Notes: generated by a model from the letters alone, not told the origin. DNA of 22,320 nt from G020353115 sp964481765 (GCA_964481765.1 CAYZVJ010000048.1:1-22320), one strand, 5' to 3'. Shown: positions 1 to 8,510, numbered from the stretch's first letter. Program-made: numbers and translations.

Positions 1-86
1 ATAACATTGGAGATCTTGTGAAGGTAAGGATCAACGCATATACGGCTGCAACCCTTCTTGCAGCTAGAAATGAAAACTGTAACTGA
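1..86 (+). CDS. C-terminal fragment of a TRAM-domain protein, probably a MiaB-type tRNA methylthiotransferase
   Basis: The frame that starts with a full codon at base 3 is open from the window edge to a TGA at 84-86 and reads NIGDLVKVRINAYTAATLLA plus a short polar tail. The pattern of Gly-Asp, alternating hydrophobic residues (LVKVRI), then Ala-Thr-Leu-Leu resembles the end of the TRAM RNA-binding domain that closes MiaB/RimO-type radical-SAM methylthiotransferases. MiaB adds the 2-methylthio group to i6A37 of tRNA. Only 27 codons are visible, so the family is an inference and MiaB is only the most likely member. The end overlaps the convergent minus-strand gene by 23 bases. Confidence 0.45.
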   Translation, partial: NIGDLVKVRINAYTAATLLAARNENCN

Positions 87-957
87 TCCATACCGGGAGA
101 CCAACCGGGAATACCTCAGCAATATCTTTTGAATTTAAAAAGGATATGTCAAAAGCAGACCGTTCGCCCAGTATCCTGAGCCCATAGGAAAAGATCGCAT
201 AGTATGGATCGGCAGGTATCAGATAATTTTCTGTAACAATCGCGAGTCTTCGTGCAACTCTTGCCATTCCACTTACCGTAATGAGTGGATCATTTGTCAT
301 ACTCCCTTCTGCATGAGCCCATCCGAATCCGACGGTGCCATTGTAGTCCATATTCCCATAGGTAACCGTACCGTATATAACACCGATCCCTGAAAAGCCG
401 CCCTCTTCGATTGCCACTGCTGCGTTCCCATACAGATAACTTATTCCAGCCGAAAAATTCTTAAAAAATTCATAGCCAAACTTAGGCATAACAAAAAATA
501 TGGGTTCGCCCATAAAGGTTGAAATGCCTTCAAAACCAGCACCGATAGAAAACCAGTTGGTTATGCCGTAATGTGCCGAGTTAAAGACAATCAGTACGTT
601 CTGATAATACCCATCCCCTTTCTTCAGGTTTCGTCCGGTCTGTCCCCAAAGGTATTTGGAATAACTTGGATTCGGAAAGCGGTATTTCCCTCCTTTGTAA
701 TCGGCTGCAGTGGTTTCATCAATTTTTTCAATATCACCTGCTGCAATCGTAATCTCACCCATTGCAGCCGTCTTGATGACGATCTGGTCAGCTGATTTCT
801 GAACCAACTCTCCATGCAGTTCCGATCCATCTTTCAAAACTACATGATATGTTGACCCCACGGTGAGTTTATCCAGGTCCTGCGACCAGAGGGAGTTTGG
901 GAAGAATAGCATTAAAATGAAAATGCCCAGTATGCCGAGCAATGCTTTTTTGTTCAT
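64..957 (-). CDS. Secreted protein with predicted outer-membrane beta-barrel, function unknown
   Basis: The protein has 297 residues. Residues 1-25 form a signal peptide: a Lys-Lys start, a hydrophobic core and a cut near LWSQ/D. Residues 30-80 are a small all-beta module (VGSTYHVVLKDGSELHGELV onward) that resembles the short Sm-like or SH3-like domains at the start of Bacteroidota secreted proteins. The rest has many aromatic, alternating strands (YGITNWFSIGAGF, FSAGISYLYG, NGTVGFGWA) and ends in Phe (ISYSFHF), as outer-membrane barrels usually do. No enzyme motif was seen. It lies 148 bases downstream of aspS on the same strand and has its own promoter-like sequence. The barrel call rests on pattern only, and no family name is offered. 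Confidence 0.75.
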   Translation of the reverse strand: MNKKALLGILGIFILMLFFPNSLWSQDLDKLTVGSTYHVVLKDGSELHGELVQKSADQIVIKTAAMGEITIAAGDIEKIDETTAADYKGGKYRFPNPSYSKYLWGQTGRNLKKGDGYYQNVLIVFNSAHYGITNWFSIGAGFEGISTFMGEPIFFVMPKFGYEFFKNFSAGISYLYGNAAVAIEEGGFSGIGVIYGTVTYGNMDYNGTVGFGWAHAEGSMTNDPLITVSGMARVARRLAIVTENYLIPADPYYAIFSYGLRILGERSAFDISFLNSKDIAEVFPVGLPVWISYSFHF

Positions 958-996
958 GGCTGTTAGAAATTTGAAGTTAGTAAACGCTTAATGGTT

Positions 997-1027
997 TAAA
1001 TGTAGAAAATATAAGTGAATAATGAAA
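997..1027 (-). promoter_or_regulatory. Candidate Bacteroidota promoter for the barrel protein
   Basis: On the minus strand, TTTC (1024-1027) is followed after 19 bases by TACATTTA (997-1004). These match the -33 TTTG and -7 TAnnTTTG boxes with one mismatch each. The start codon lies 40 bases downstream. AT-rich DNA gives such matches by chance, so this is tentative. Confidence 0.35.
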
Positions 1028-1105
1028 GCACAAAAAGTGTTCCAATCAGGTAAATAATGTGTTAAATCTCCCGATGGACAAACAAAATTGATCTTTTGAG
1101 GGCAG

Positions 1106-2854
1106 TTACTTCCGAAGTTTTAATCCCAATTCTTTTAATTGCTCATCACTGATGGGTGAGGGGGAATCGATCATAATATCTTTCCCGGCATTATTTTTTG
1201 GAAAAGCGATGAAGTCGCGAATCGTTTCAGATCCTCCAAACAGGGCAACCCAACGGTCAAATCCAAAGGCGATACCCCCGTGCGGTGGTGCTCCGTATTT
1301 AAACGCGTTCATCAGGAATCCAAATTGTTCTTCCGCCTCTTTGTGAGTAAAACCAAGCTGTTCAAACATCTCCTGTTGGCGCTCTTTATCATGGATTCGT
1401 ATAGATCCGCCACCGATTTCCACTCCGTTTATCACCAGGTCGTAAGCATTGGCCCGCACGCTTCCGGGGTCGGTTTCGAACAAATGCCGGTCCTCTTCCA
1501 GTGCTGAAGTAAAGGGATGGTGCATGGCGTAAAACCGGTTGCTCTCTTCATCCCACTGAAGCAGCGGAAAGTTCACAATCCACAGGGGTACAAATACACC
1601 CTCCTGACGTAATTCCAACTGTTTACCCAATTCAAGCCGTAACTCACCAAGGGCATTCAAAGTATCTGTTTTTTTACCTGCCATGACCAGCAACAGGTCA
1701 CCCTTTTTAGCCTGCATGCAATCACTCCATTTCTTCAGATCCTCTTCGCAGAAAAATTTATCTACAGAGGATTTAATGCTGCCATCTACATTGTATTTGA
1801 CATAGATCAATCCTTTGGCCCCGATCTGAGGTCTCTTAACAAATTCCGTCAGTTGATCAATCTGTTTTCTTGAGAATTCCGAGCAACCCCCGGCACAAAT
1901 TCCACCGATGTAACCGGCATCATCAAAGATGGTAAACCCCTTTCCCCTGGCGAGATGAGTGAGTTCTGACAGTTTCATTCCAAAGCGGATATCCGGCTTA
2001 TCGGTCCCGTAATCACGCAAGGCTTCATCATAGGGTATTCTGGGGAAGGTCTCTTCTATATTAATCCCCAATATTGTACTGAACAGATGTTTTGCCAATC
2101 CTTCAAAAGTTTCCAGAACATCTTCCTTTTCGACAAAAGACATTTCACAATCGATCTGTGTAAATTCAGGTTGCCTGTCGGCTCTGAAATCTTCATCCCG
2201 GAAACATTTAACCAACTGAAAATAGCGGTCATATCCGGCGATCATGATCAGTTGTTTAAACGTTTGTGGCGACTGCGGCAGCGCATAGAACCTTCCCGGA
2301 TGCATCCGGGAAGGAACGACGTAATCCCTGGCGCCTTCCGGAGTAGATTTAATCAAGACCGGCGTTTCGATCTCAATAAAATCCTTTGAATCGAGGTATT
2401 TCCTGACTTCCTGAGCCATCCGGTGCCGAAGCAGGATATTTTTTTTCACCGGTTCTCTTCTCAGGTCAAGGTACCGGTACTTCATCCGTAGTTCTTCCCC
2501 TCCATCGGTTTCCGTTTCAATTGTAAACGGAGGTATTTCCGACCGGTTGAGGATCCTGAGTTCATCAACGAATACCTCGACCTCTCCGGTCGGGATGTTC
2601 GGGTTTTTGTTGCTTCGTTCTGTAACCTTTCCGGTGACTGATAGTACAAATTCGCGCCCCACCTTTCTTGCCTCCTTACAAAGGTCTGGATTGGTTTCCA
2701 TGTTGAAGACCAATTGTGTAATACCGTATCGGTCTCTCAGATCGATGAATGTCATCCCTCCCAGGTCACGCGATCGGTGAACCCATCCGCAAAGTGTTAC
2801 ATTCCGGTTGATTGCGTCACGATTTAATTCCCCACAGGTGTGTGTTCTGTACAT
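1106..2854 (-). CDS. aspS: Aspartate--tRNA ligase
   Basis: This class II aminoacyl-tRNA synthetase activates aspartate with ATP and loads it onto tRNA-Asp in the cytoplasm. Its 582 residues are the usual length for the bacterial type. Residues 1-105 are the OB-fold anticodon-binding domain (CGWVHRSRDLGGMTFIDLRD). The catalytic core follows, with motif 2 near 217-236 (CFRDEDFRADRQPEFTQID) and motif 3 near the end (GIAFGFDRWV). Between the two is the GAD insertion typical of bacterial AspS (about 285-410). The signature regions MKYRYLDLRR and GARDYVVPSR are intact. The gene is divergent from tadA across 109 bases and is followed by the barrel-protein gene. Whether it also charges tRNA-Asn cannot be told from this window. 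Confidence 0.97.
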   Translation of the reverse strand: MYRTHTCGELNRDAINRNVTLCGWVHRSRDLGGMTFIDLRDRYGITQLVFNMETNPDLCKEARKVGREFVLSVTGKVTERSNKNPNIPTGEVEVFVDELRILNRSEIPPFTIETETDGGEELRMKYRYLDLRREPVKKNILLRHRMAQEVRKYLDSKDFIEIETPVLIKSTPEGARDYVVPSRMHPGRFYALPQSPQTFKQLIMIAGYDRYFQLVKCFRDEDFRADRQPEFTQIDCEMSFVEKEDVLETFEGLAKHLFSTILGINIEETFPRIPYDEALRDYGTDKPDIRFGMKLSELTHLARGKGFTIFDDAGYIGGICAGGCSEFSRKQIDQLTEFVKRPQIGAKGLIYVKYNVDGSIKSSVDKFFCEEDLKKWSDCMQAKKGDLLLVMAGKKTDTLNALGELRLELGKQLELRQEGVFVPLWIVNFPLLQWDEESNRFYAMHHPFTSALEEDRHLFETDPGSVRANAYDLVINGVEIGGGSIRIHDKERQQEMFEQLGFTHKEAEEQFGFLMNAFKYGAPPHGGIAFGFDRWVALFGGSETIRDFIAFPKNNAGKDIMIDSPSPISDEQLKELGLKLRK

Positions 2855-2873
2855 ATCTGAATTTTTTCTTGAG

Positions 2874-2881
2874 CAAATGTA
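2874..2881 (-). promoter_or_regulatory. Candidate -7 box of the aspS promoter
   Basis: The minus strand reads TACATTTG, an exact match to the Bacteroidota -7 consensus TAnnTTTG, 20 bases before the aspS start codon. The nearest TTTG upstream is 25 bases away, longer than the usual spacing of about 20, so the -33 element is uncertain. Confidence 0.35.
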
Positions 2882-2896
2882 AGGAAAAATTTATGG

Positions 2897-2928
2897 TTTG
2901 TATTATCAAATAAAAAGTCCTAATTTGG
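2897..2928 (+). promoter_or_regulatory. Candidate promoter of tadA
   Basis: TTTG at 2897-2900, a spacer of exactly 20 bases, then TAATTTGG at 2921-2928 (one mismatch to TAnnTTTG). The tadA start codon is 35 bases further on. It lies back to back with the aspS promoter, in the same 109-base gap. Confidence 0.5.
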
Positions 2929-2963
2929 GCGTAAAGGGATCCTGAATTTACACCTGCTATTTT

Positions 2964-3434
2964 ATGAAACTCACACCTCCATCTCATGAACATTTTATGA
3001 AAGAAGCCCTTAAGGAGGCACGGGTTGGGTTTTCAAATGATGAGATTCCTGTTGGTGCTGTTGTTGTTTGCAAGGGAAAGATTATAGCCCGGGCACACAA
3101 CCTGACCGAAGGACTTAATGATGTTACCGCACATGCAGAAATGCAGGCAATTACGGCAGCCACCAACTACATCGGGGGAAAACACCTGAGTGATTGTACA
3201 CTATATGTCACCGTTGAACCATGTATCATGTGCGCCGGCGCTTGTTTCTGGAGCCAGCTGGGGACCCTCGTGTATGGTACCAGGGATGAAAAGAGAGGGT
3301 ATTCATCTTTGCAGGAAAATATCCTTCACCCCAAAACAGAGGTGATCCCTGCAATTCTTGAGAGGGATTGCCGGCAATTGATGCAGACATTCTTTACTAC
3401 AAAGCGAAAAAATATAAAAAAGAATAATTTTTGA
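2964..3434 (+). CDS. tadA: tRNA-specific adenosine deaminase (A34 to inosine)
   Basis: The product is a zinc-dependent cytidine/deoxycytidylate-type deaminase of 156 residues, normal for TadA. The zinc and catalytic motif is HAE at residues 57-59 (His57 ligand, Glu59 proton shuttle), and PCIMC at 86-90 supplies Cys87 and Cys90. These, with the sequence NDEIPVGAVVV near the N-terminus, identify the family. TadA converts the wobble adenosine of tRNA-Arg(ACG) to inosine. The tail is very basic (TKRKNIKKNNF), which suits tRNA binding. The first ATG is preferred over the one at 2998 because it keeps the N-terminal helix (HEHFMKEALKEA). Related nucleoside deaminases are less likely given the length and motifs. 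Confidence 0.9.
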   Translation: MKLTPPSHEHFMKEALKEARVGFSNDEIPVGAVVVCKGKIIARAHNLTEGLNDVTAHAEMQAITAATNYIGGKHLSDCTLYVTVEPCIMCAGACFWSQLGTLVYGTRDEKRGYSSLQENILHPKTEVIPAILERDCRQLMQTFFTTKRKNIKKNNF

Positions 3435-3446
3435 TCCTTCACAGGT

Positions 3447-3478
3447 TTTGATTAAATCGTGGTTTTTTCATAATTTTG
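3447..3478 (+). promoter_or_regulatory. Promoter of the secreted-protein gene at 3505; decides its start
   Basis: TTTG at 3447-3450, 20 bases, then TAATTTTG at 3471-3478 match both Bacteroidota promoter boxes exactly. Transcription would begin near 3484, so the earlier in-frame start at 3448 would lie inside the promoter and could not be used. Confidence 0.6.
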
Positions 3479-3504
3479 AACAGAAAAACCAAAACAAAAA
3501 GAAA

Positions 3505-4221
3505 ATGAACTTAAGCGGAAGAAATCTGCTTCTTGTTGTTTCGTTCCTGCTGTATATTAGTTTTACAGCAGGTGCTCAGATAACAACTCCAAAATCACCC
3601 AATGTCAGGTTTGACGAAATAATGCGGGGTGGTGTAATGATCGGACCCGACAGGTATGTTGATGTTAGTGGTAACCCATTTATCGAGGAGGAGTTTCAAG
3701 AGGGTGAAGTAATCCATATGGATAGCTCAATGACACATAATGTTTTAATGAGACTGAATCATCACACGGATGAGATAGAGTTTAAAATGGATGATAAGAT
3801 CCTGGTTTTTGCCAAGCCACGGCAAATTGATCACGTCACTTTCGGGCACCGCTCGTTCGCCTATTATGATTTCATTCAAAACAGGCAAAAGGATGCCGGC
3901 TATTTTGAGGTGCTGGCCTGGGGAAATACCAGGCTACTCCTTCGGCGGAATACAATTGTTAAGCGGGAAGATAAACCTCCTACGGACATGTCCGGGGGAA
4001 ATTTCAGGGACTATTTCCGCACGACAGAGGAATATTTCCTGAAAAAAGGTGAAGCACCTGCTGTTCAAATCAAGAAAGGGGCAAAAAGCATGCTGAAAGC
4101 GTTGGGGGATCATGAAGTGGAGTTGTCTGAATTTATTCAGGAGAATAAATTGAAGCTCCGGAGCGAAGAGGAGATGATCGATTTGATCTATTTTTACAAC
4201 TCAGTCAGCCAGAACGAATAA
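3505..4221 (+). CDS. Secreted protein of unknown function, conserved-looking Bacteroidota type
   Basis: From the ATG at 3505 the product has 238 residues. An upstream in-frame start at 3448 would add 19 polar residues in front of the signal peptide and falls in the promoter, so it was not used. Residues 1-24 are a signal peptide (MNLSGRNLLLVVSFLLYISF, then TAGAQ with a cut after Ala). The mature part has a beta-rich domain (VLMRLNHHTDEIEFKMDDKI, then a phenylalanine- and tyrosine-rich stretch) and a helical C-terminus rich in Lys and Glu (LSEFIQENKLKLRSEEEMID). The pattern GNPFIEEEFQEGEV is reminiscent of a common periplasmic family of this phylum, but this is from memory and no function is known. 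The next gene follows after 21 bases, so the two may be cotranscribed. Confidence 0.8.
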   Translation: MNLSGRNLLLVVSFLLYISFTAGAQITTPKSPNVRFDEIMRGGVMIGPDRYVDVSGNPFIEEEFQEGEVIHMDSSMTHNVLMRLNHHTDEIEFKMDDKILVFAKPRQIDHVTFGHRSFAYYDFIQNRQKDAGYFEVLAWGNTRLLLRRNTIVKREDKPPTDMSGGNFRDYFRTTEEYFLKKGEAPAVQIKKGAKSMLKALGDHEVELSEFIQENKLKLRSEEEMIDLIYFYNSVSQNE

Positions 4222-4242
4222 ATCCGTTATTCAGCAACTGAG

Positions 4243-4725
4243 ATGGTTCTGCAAAACCGTAAAACAGCGATCATGGTGCGGTTCAGGACATTTGTCCTTA
4301 CCCTCATTTTTGTTTGCCTGGTCATTGTTATCTATACAACCCGTTTACTGGATACACCCCTCTTCGGGTTACACAAAAACTACATCACAGCGATCCTGGT
4401 CGGGATATTTGCTCTGATCCTGTTGTTTCAATATTTCCTCAACCTGTGCTACATATACTTTTCCGATGAAGGGACGAACCTGATCTTCCGGTTTTATTCA
4501 TTGCGGATTTTTTCGGGCAGAAAAAGTTCAATTGAGATCCCCAAAAACGGTTTTGTCCGGTTCGAGATGAAGAGGAACTGCCTGGGACTAAAACGTAATC
4601 TGTACCTGTACCAGCAGATGAGATCAGGCGTTGCAAAATACCCGCCAATCCCCATTAATTCCCTGACAAAAGGAGAGAGGACAGCCATTCATAATTCCCT
4701 GTCCCGCCATGTTCAAAAAGTATGA
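4243..4725 (+). CDS. Small membrane protein with two transmembrane helices and a cytosolic PH-like domain
   Basis: The protein has 160 residues. Two hydrophobic helices lie near 15-33 (FRTFVLTLIFVCLVIVIYTT) and 45-70 (YITAILVGIFALILLFQYF). The rest (about 70-160) is soluble and basic and alternates strands (YIYFSDEGTNLIFRFYSLRI, FVRFEMKRN, LYLYQQM) before a short final helix. This layout is like that of bacterial PH-like membrane proteins, but no diagnostic residue supports the resemblance. An alternative start is Met11 at 4273, just before the first helix. It follows the secreted-protein gene by 21 bases and is likely in the same transcript. The function is unknown. Confidence 0.7.
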   Translation: MVLQNRKTAIMVRFRTFVLTLIFVCLVIVIYTTRLLDTPLFGLHKNYITAILVGIFALILLFQYFLNLCYIYFSDEGTNLIFRFYSLRIFSGRKSSIEIPKNGFVRFEMKRNCLGLKRNLYLYQQMRSGVAKYPPIPINSLTKGERTAIHNSLSRHVQKV

Positions 4726-4819
4726 GGAATATCATAAATAAAAAGGAGATAACCGACTTATTTTTATGCTCTCATCTATTCCTGTTTAAAATTGATATCC
4801 TAACTTAAATCCATAAAAA

Positions 4820-6157
4820 ATGAACGTCGATAAATTCATGAATGATCTTGAGAAGAAGCATCCCGGTGAGATGGAATTTCTTCAGGCAGTCCGCGAAGTG
4901 CTCGAATCCATTGTAGAGGTATACAATGAAAATCCCCAGTATGAATCTGCCAGTATCATTGAGCGGATTGTTGAACCTGACAGGATTTTAACCTTTAAGG
5001 TACCCTGGGCTGATGATGAAGGTAAGATACACGTGAATCTTGGCTACCGGATCCAGTTTAACAATGCCATTGGACCCTACAAGGGAGGGTTGCGTTTTCA
5101 CCCCAGTGTTAACCTCAGCATTTTAAAGTTCCTGGGATTTGAGCAAATCTTTAAGAACAGCCTGACCTCCCTGCCAATGGGTGGTGCAAAAGGGGGAAGT
5201 GATTTCGATCCCAAAGGAAAGTCAAAAGCTGAGATCATGCGGTTTTGCCAGGCTTTTATGCTTGAATTGTGGAAGGTTATTGGACCGCAAACGGATGTTC
5301 CTGCCGGTGACATCGGAGTGGGTGGTCAGGAGATCGGTTTTCTCTACGGCATGTATAAAAAGCTAGCCCGTGAAAATACCGGCGTGCTGACAGGGAAAGG
5401 GCTGAATTGGGGTGGCAGTCTCATCAGGCCTGAAGCAACAGGATTTGGAAATGTCTATTTTGCCAGTGAGATGCTGGCGACACGGAGTGAAGGTATCGAA
5501 GGAAAAACAATCGCCGTATCCGGATTTGGTAATGTTGCATGGGGTGCTGTTTCAAAAGCTACTGAATTGGGAGGCAAAGTAGTTACACTATCAGGTCCCG
5601 ATGGTTACATTCATGATCCCGACGGTGTTTCCGGTGAAAAAATTGATTATATGCTGGAGCTGCGGGCAACCAATGAAGATATTGTAGCACCCTATGCACA
5701 GGAGTTTTCGGGTGCCACTTTTCACCAGGGAAAAAGACCCTGGGAGGTGAAGGTGGATGTTGCCCTTCCCTGTGCTACCCAGAATGAACTGGATAAGCAA
5801 GATGCTGAAGCCCTGATAAAAAACGGATGTACCTGCGTATGTGAAGGAGCCAATATGCCTTCTACCCACGAAGCCATAGCACTGTTTCATGAAAGCAAGA
5901 TTTTGTTTGGGCCAGGGAAAGCTGCTAATGCCGGTGGCGTCTCTACTTCAGGACTTGAAATGGCACAAAACTCGATGAAGCTGAACTGGCCTGAGAAAGA
6001 GGTTGATCAGCGGTTACACCAGATCATGCGAAATATCCATGGTGCATGTGTTCATTACGGTACCGGATCCGATGGTTATGTCGATTATGTAAAAGGAGCA
6101 AATATAGCCGGATTCCTAAAGGTTGCTGATGCAATGCTCGATCACGGATTGATCTGA
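4820..6157 (+). CDS. gdhA: Glutamate dehydrogenase, hexameric small-subunit type
   Basis: The enzyme converts 2-oxoglutarate, ammonium and NAD(P)H to glutamate, and the reverse. Its 445 residues fit the hexameric bacterial type of about 450. The glutamate-binding region is visible as GPYKGGLRFHP (85-95) and PMGGAKGGSDFDPKG (119-133), in which Lys124 is the expected catalytic lysine. DVPAGDIGVGGQEIG follows. The dinucleotide-binding fold begins near 228 with VSGFGNVAWGA. Cofactor choice (NADP or NAD) is not decided here, though this subgroup is usually NADP-dependent. In an anaerobic member of the phylum it would be a main ammonium-assimilation enzyme. dprA starts 21 bases after the stop codon. 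Confidence 0.95.
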   Translation: MNVDKFMNDLEKKHPGEMEFLQAVREVLESIVEVYNENPQYESASIIERIVEPDRILTFKVPWADDEGKIHVNLGYRIQFNNAIGPYKGGLRFHPSVNLSILKFLGFEQIFKNSLTSLPMGGAKGGSDFDPKGKSKAEIMRFCQAFMLELWKVIGPQTDVPAGDIGVGGQEIGFLYGMYKKLARENTGVLTGKGLNWGGSLIRPEATGFGNVYFASEMLATRSEGIEGKTIAVSGFGNVAWGAVSKATELGGKVVTLSGPDGYIHDPDGVSGEKIDYMLELRATNEDIVAPYAQEFSGATFHQGKRPWEVKVDVALPCATQNELDKQDAEALIKNGCTCVCEGANMPSTHEAIALFHESKILFGPGKAANAGGVSTSGLEMAQNSMKLNWPEKEVDQRLHQIMRNIHGACVHYGTGSDGYVDYVKGANIAGFLKVADAMLDHGLI

Positions 6158-6178
6158 TTCCACCAAAACATTCAGTAC

Positions 6179-7291
6179 ATGACCGAAAACTCCCTGCTCT
6201 ATAAGATTGGGATAAGCCTGATCCCGGGCGTGGGTAGTATTACAGCAAAAAAACTGATCGAACATATCGGTAGCATCGAAGGCGTATTTCATGAAAAAGA
6301 AAAAAACCTTCAAAAACTATCGGGAATTGGTACCTCACTGGCAAAAAATATTGCCACTCAGGATGTATTGAAACGTGCAGAACAGGAAATCCGGTTTCTT
6401 GAAAAAAATCGCATTCGCTCTTATTTTTATCTTGATCCTGACTATCCGGACAGGCTTAAACAGTGTCCGGATGCCCCGGTAATCTTCTATTTTCTGGGGA
6501 ACATCGAACTGAATCAGTCAAAAGTCCTGAGTATTGTTGGAACAAGAAGTGCCACCCAGCGCGGTAAAGAGTTGTGCCAGCAACTGATTGATGACCTTGC
6601 CGACAGGGATCACAATCCGTTAATTGTCAGTGGACTGGCCTATGGAATAGATATTTGTGCCCACAAAGCTGCACTGAAACAAGAGCTGAACACGATCGCA
6701 GTATTAGGCCACGGATTAAGCACAATTTATCCTTCCCTGCATAAATCAATAGCCCGGGATATCACAAAACAGGGTGGATTGCTCACTGATTTCCTGAGTG
6801 ATGAAAAACCGGACCGAAACAATTTTGTGAAACGAAACCGGATTATAGCCGGCCTTGCTGATGCTACCATTGTGATCGAATCGGGTCTGACTGGTGGAGC
6901 ACTGATCACTGCTGACCTGGCAAACTCTTACAACCGTGATGTATTTGCTTTCCCCGGAAGGATTTCTGATCCCTTCTCCACCGGATGTAACCGGTTTATT
7001 AAAACCAACAGGGCAGCACTGATTGAAGGAGTTCGCGATCTGGAATACATCATGGGATGGGAACCTGAACTGAAACAAAAAAATCCCATTCAGAAAGAAC
7101 TATTTAAAGCACTCTCTCCTGAACAAAACAGCGTGGTTGCGCTACTGAAAGAAAACAAACAACTGACTATCGATCAGATCTGTACACGGTTGAAATTGCC
7201 GGTAAGTAAAATCTCCCCGATCCTGCTGGACCTTGAATTCTCAGGTATTGTCCGAAGTCTCCCCGGACAGGTATACACCCTGACCGATTGA
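6179..7291 (+). CDS. dprA: DNA-processing protein DprA
   Basis: DprA binds incoming single-stranded DNA and loads RecA during natural transformation; it is also widespread in bacteria not known to be competent. The 370 residues show the expected order: helix-hairpin-helix motifs at 1-60 (LIPGVGSITAKKLIEHIGSI; LSGIGTSLAKNI), then the Rossmann-like core with IVGTRSATQRG (119-129), VSGLAYGID, and the long signature NRIIAGLADATIVIESGLTG followed by GALITADLA. A winged-helix C-terminal domain follows (about 305-370, LTIDQICTRLKLPVSKISPI). All core motifs are intact. It starts 21 bases after gdhA, a common kind of accidental neighbour, so a functional link to glutamate metabolism is not implied. 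Confidence 0.95.
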   Translation: MTENSLLYKIGISLIPGVGSITAKKLIEHIGSIEGVFHEKEKNLQKLSGIGTSLAKNIATQDVLKRAEQEIRFLEKNRIRSYFYLDPDYPDRLKQCPDAPVIFYFLGNIELNQSKVLSIVGTRSATQRGKELCQQLIDDLADRDHNPLIVSGLAYGIDICAHKAALKQELNTIAVLGHGLSTIYPSLHKSIARDITKQGGLLTDFLSDEKPDRNNFVKRNRIIAGLADATIVIESGLTGGALITADLANSYNRDVFAFPGRISDPFSTGCNRFIKTNRAALIEGVRDLEYIMGWEPELKQKNPIQKELFKALSPEQNSVVALLKENKQLTIDQICTRLKLPVSKISPILLDLEFSGIVRSLPGQVYTLTD

Positions 7292-7364
7292 TCAATCCTG
7301 CGGAGTTCTGTCTTTGTTATTTCCGGTTTTAAAAAAAATATCTATGTTTGTTCAAATCCAAATG

Positions 7365-8159
7365 ATGCAACTGGTAGATACACATACACATTTGTACCTG
7401 AACGAGTTTATGCCTGACCGGGATGATGTCATCAGGAGAGCGATCGATTGTGGTGTGGAAAAATTCTTCCTCCCAAATATCGATAGTTCATCCATTGCAG
7501 AGATGCTTAAGCTTGTCACCCGTTATCCGGATCATTGTTTCCCGATGATGGGACTTCATCCCACATCGGTTAAGGAGAATTACCTTTCAGAACTGGCGGT
7601 GGTTCGAGGAGAACTGGAAAACAAACGGTTCTATGCTGTTGGGGAGGTAGGGATCGATCTTTATTGGGATACAACTTATGAAAAAGAACAGATCGATGCC
7701 TTTCACCAACAGGTTAACCTGGCGCTTGCACATGACCTTCCCCTTGTGATCCATTCCCGCAACTCATTTGACCTGATCGTAACGATCCTTGAAGAATATG
7801 ATAACCCCCAATTAACGGGTGTATTCCATAGCTTTACGGGCGATATCCGGCAAGCTGAAAAGGCGATCTCACTTGGATTTAAAATGGGTATTGGCGGTAT
7901 TGTTACGTTTAAGAACTCCGGACTGGATGCTGTAGTCGGAAATATTGACCTTTCTCACATTATCCTGGAAACCGATTCTCCCTATCTTGCACCTGTCCCA
8001 AAGCGAGGAAAAAGAAATGAAAGTGCTTATCTCGTATACATCGCAGAGAAAATCGCTCAACTTCATTCCATGGATGTTGCCCGGGTAGCGCAAACAACAA
8101 CAATGAATGCGATGTCATTGTTTGGCATCTCCAAGACGTCCGGCAGGGTAACAAAATGA
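7365..8159 (+). CDS. TatD family metal-dependent deoxyribonuclease
   Basis: With the start at 7365 the product has 264 residues, typical of TatD nucleases, which act as 3'-5' exonucleases in DNA repair. The metal ligands are recognisable: VDTHTHL near the N-terminus (two His), GEVGIDLYW (Glu), LVIHSRN (His), GVFHSFTG (His) and ILETDSPYLAP (Asp). Longer starts exist at 7344 and 7362 and at a TTG (7314). The stretch TATGTTTG at 7343-7350 matches the -7 promoter consensus exactly, which would exclude 7314 and 7344, but it has no well-spaced -33 partner. The gene follows dprA by about 70 bases. The exact substrate within the family cannot be assigned. Confidence 0.9.
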   Translation: MQLVDTHTHLYLNEFMPDRDDVIRRAIDCGVEKFFLPNIDSSSIAEMLKLVTRYPDHCFPMMGLHPTSVKENYLSELAVVRGELENKRFYAVGEVGIDLYWDTTYEKEQIDAFHQQVNLALAHDLPLVIHSRNSFDLIVTILEEYDNPQLTGVFHSFTGDIRQAEKAISLGFKMGIGGIVTFKNSGLDAVVGNIDLSHIILETDSPYLAPVPKRGKRNESAYLVYIAEKIAQLHSMDVARVAQTTTMNAMSLFGISKTSGRVTK

Positions 8160-8298
8160 ACAGATCACTCGTGTTGCTATATCATCATCCACAACACCCT
8201 TCAGGGAACCGTTACTATTGCCGGGACAAAAGCCATACAGCGGAAAAGGCAAATTTATTTAAGTTATTCTAATCGGGTATAAATAGAATAGCAATTGG

Positions 8299-8326
8299 TT
8301 GTTTTTCATATTTTTTTCGTATTTTG
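8299..8326 (+). promoter_or_regulatory. Possible promoter of the tRNA-Ser gene
   Basis: TTG at 8299-8301, 18 bases, then TATTTTG at 8320-8326. This resembles the Bacteroidota boxes with a one-base-shorter -7 element. The tRNA begins 36 bases downstream. Confidence 0.35.
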
Positions 8327-8361
8327 TGCCGCTGAAATTCTTTGATATAAGTAATCTTTCC

Positions 8362-8451
8362 GGAGAGGTGACCGAGTGGTCTAAGGTGCACGCCTGGAAA
8401 GCGTGTGTACTGTGTGGAACAGTACCGAGGGTTCGAATCCCTCTCTCTCCG
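8362..8451 (+). tRNA. tRNA-Ser (anticodon GGA)
   Basis: The 90-base sequence folds as a class II tRNA. The acceptor stem is GGAGAGG with TCTCTCC (one G-U pair), and the discriminator base is G at 8451. The anticodon stem is CACGC/GCGTG with the loop CTGGAAA, giving anticodon GGA, which reads UCC and UCU. A long variable arm (GTACTGT paired with ACAGTAC) is typical of tRNA-Ser. The T arm is GAGGG, TTCGAAT, CCCTC. The 3' CCA is not encoded, since CAA follows the discriminator. Confidence 0.96.
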
Positions 8452-8510
8452 CAAAAGACGGAGGGGAAAAAGGGGATTCAAATCCACGGGTAATGTTCAG
8501 GATGAAAAAG

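Noticed and set aside
3448..3504. Longer start of the secreted protein
   Set aside because: It lies inside the promoter and would put 19 polar residues before the signal peptide.
8299..8493. Short open frame over the tRNA-Ser gene
   Set aside because: It is translated tRNA sequence; the tRNA fold is clear.
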